In this document: positions 63,292-64,000 of the stretch, one piece after another
Layout: every line of letters begins with the position of its first letter
Position numbering within the stretch: the first letter of the stretch is position 1
DNA from: Haladaptatus sp. R4
GTDB lineage: Archaea > Halobacteriota > Halobacteria > Halobacteriales > Haladaptataceae
Length of the DNA stretch: 64,000 bases
Reading direction: 5' to 3'
NCBI RefSeq assembly: GCF_001625445.1
Contig: NZ_LWHG01000021.1
Location: 434,001-498,000, forward strand
Notes under the pieces: generated by a model
What the model was told of the DNA's origin: nothing
Databases searched by the model: none
Seen by the model: only the letters and a program-made list of their open reading frames with translations
Translations under genes and position numbers: made by a program

Positions 63292-64000
63292 TTATCCGCC
63301 TTCCATTCCGACCGTCTTCGGGTGGGGTTCGTTTTCGTCCTCGGCCATGCCGAGGTACAGCGCGGAGTTGACCAGTCCGACGTGGCTGAACGCCTGTGGG
63401 TAGTTGCCCAACTGCCGACCCGTCTCGGGGTCGATTTCCTCCGCGAGCAGGCCGAGCGGACTCGCGTACGAGCAGACCGACTCGAACACCTCGCTGGCCT
63501 CCTCGACGCGTCCCGACTGTGCCAGCGCGGACACCAACCAGAACGAACAGATGACGAACGCGCCTTCCTCACCCGGGAGGCCGTCCTCGGCATCGTAGCG
63601 CTTCACGAGGCCGTCGGTTTCGAGGCGGTCGCGGATGGCGTCGATGGTGTTCTGTACTTTCTCGTCGTCGAACGGGAGAAACCCGACGACGGGAATCAGC
63701 AACGCCGTCGCGTCGAGCGCGTCCGTGTCGTAAGCTTGGGTGAAGCTCCCGACCTCGTCGTCGTAGCCGTGTTCGAGCACGTCGCCACGGATCATATCGC
63801 GCGTCTCCTGCCACTTTTCGGCGGGCGCGTCGAACCCCCACTCGTCGGCGATTCGCAGGCCGCGGTCGAGCGCGACCCAGCACATCACCTTGGAGTGGAC
63901 GAACTGGTCCGGACCGCCACGAACCTCCCAGATACCGGCGTCCGGTTTGTCCCACACGTCACAGACGTGCTCGACGATACGGCGAATCGCCTCCCAGTCG
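63292..64000 (-). CDS. GH15 glucoamylase/trehalase-like protein, 5' end beyond window
   Basis: The frame is open to the right edge, leaving only the C-terminal part (about 236 residues). It contains the alpha/alpha toroid pattern of GH15: VWDKPDAGIWEVRGGPDQFVHSK (split as VWDKPDAGIWEVRGG and PDQFVHSK), YDTDALDATALLIPVVGFLP, and SALAQSGRVEEASEVFE. The catalytic Glu regions include GIWEVRG, and the end is SHVGLVNSALYLG. Such enzymes release glucose from alpha-glucans or trehalose. Confidence 0.87.
   Translation of the reverse strand, partial: DWEAIRRIVEHVCDVWDKPDAGIWEVRGGPDQFVHSKVMCWVALDRGLRIADEWGFDAPAEKWQETRDMIRGDVLEHGYDDEVGSFTQAYDTDALDATALLIPVVGFLPFDDEKVQNTIDAIRDRLETDGLVKRYDAEDGLPGEEGAFVICSFWLVSALAQSGRVEEASEVFESVCSYASPLGLLAEEIDPETGRQLGNYPQAFSHVGLVNSALYLGMAEDENEPHPKTVGMEGG

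Noticed and set aside
1-64000. CRISPR arrays, insertion sequences and integrase attachment sites
   Set aside because: No regularly spaced direct repeats, no transposase or integrase motifs, and no tRNA with a partial duplicate were seen on either strand.

Overview
The window is a 64 kb chromosomal segment of a halophilic archaeon (class Halobacteria). The evidence is GC-rich DNA, acidic proteins, Tat-type (twin-arginine) signal peptides on almost every exported protein, FtsZ2 with its ribbon-helix-helix partner, halocyanin, a bacterioopsin-activator-type HTH regulator, ribosomal protein L15e, Rio2, and the UbaA/NcsA thiolation enzymes. The genus cannot be fixed from the sequence; a Haladaptatus-like organism is a guess. 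I see no rRNA, tRNA, CRISPR array, insertion sequence or prophage.

Layout. 1-1.9 kb: the end of a zinc-ribbon protein (CdrL-like), then cdrS-ftsZ2 behind a control region with three GTAA(A/G)AC dyads. 2-5.6 kb: a PQQ-type propeller lipoprotein, NcsA tRNA thiolase and a secreted protein with a possible G1-peptidase-like fold. 5.8-10 kb: a respiratory cluster (membrane protein, Rieske protein, cytochrome b, small membrane proteins, glutaredoxin, membrane-anchored halocyanin). 10.2-17.6 kb: a second propeller, a rhodanese/metallo-beta-lactamase sulfur enzyme, M29 aminopeptidase, methyltransferase and AzlCD exporter. 17.6-18.4 kb: a gene-free block of nested inverted repeats. 18.5-26.8 kb: endonuclease IV, peroxiredoxin, lipoate ligase, DUF389 protein, two VOC proteins, DsrE, cupin, aminotransferase and Lrp regulator. 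27.4-32.8 kb: an iron-type ABC binding lipoprotein under a perfect palindrome, a putative ATP-grasp protein, an NSS transporter with its small subunit, and a P450 whose start codon abuts a palindrome. 33-36.4 kb: a frameshifted DHA2-type MFS gene, a 17-bp tandem repeat and small membrane proteins. 36.5-40.8 kb: a complete ugpBAEC-like sugar/glycerol-3-phosphate ABC operon. 41-48.8 kb: methyltransferase, Rio2, the CHAT locus, L15e behind a highly structured leader, a TMEM175-type channel and an LCMT-like methyltransferase. 48.9-64 kb: alpha/beta hydrolase, ABC exporter, HTH regulator, quinone-oxidoreductase-like enzyme, CPBP protease, UbaA, DoxX, ferritin-VIT1 fusion, a twice-frameshifted geranylgeranyl reductase, DsbA-like protein, exonuclease, 2H phosphoesterase and a truncated GH15 enzyme.

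The best candidate for an undescribed system is 43.1-46.06 kb. A RecA-like small protein overlaps a 711-residue CHAT-protease-like protein with an intact His/Cys dyad. Convergent to it, 5 bases away, is a 44-residue hydrophobic peptide too short for ordinary gene calling. The CHAT gene and its flanks are visibly more AT-rich than their surroundings. A signalling or defence role is inference only.

Three single-base deletions break two otherwise intact genes (MFS and geranylgeranyl reductase). They may be sequencing errors or recent pseudogenes.
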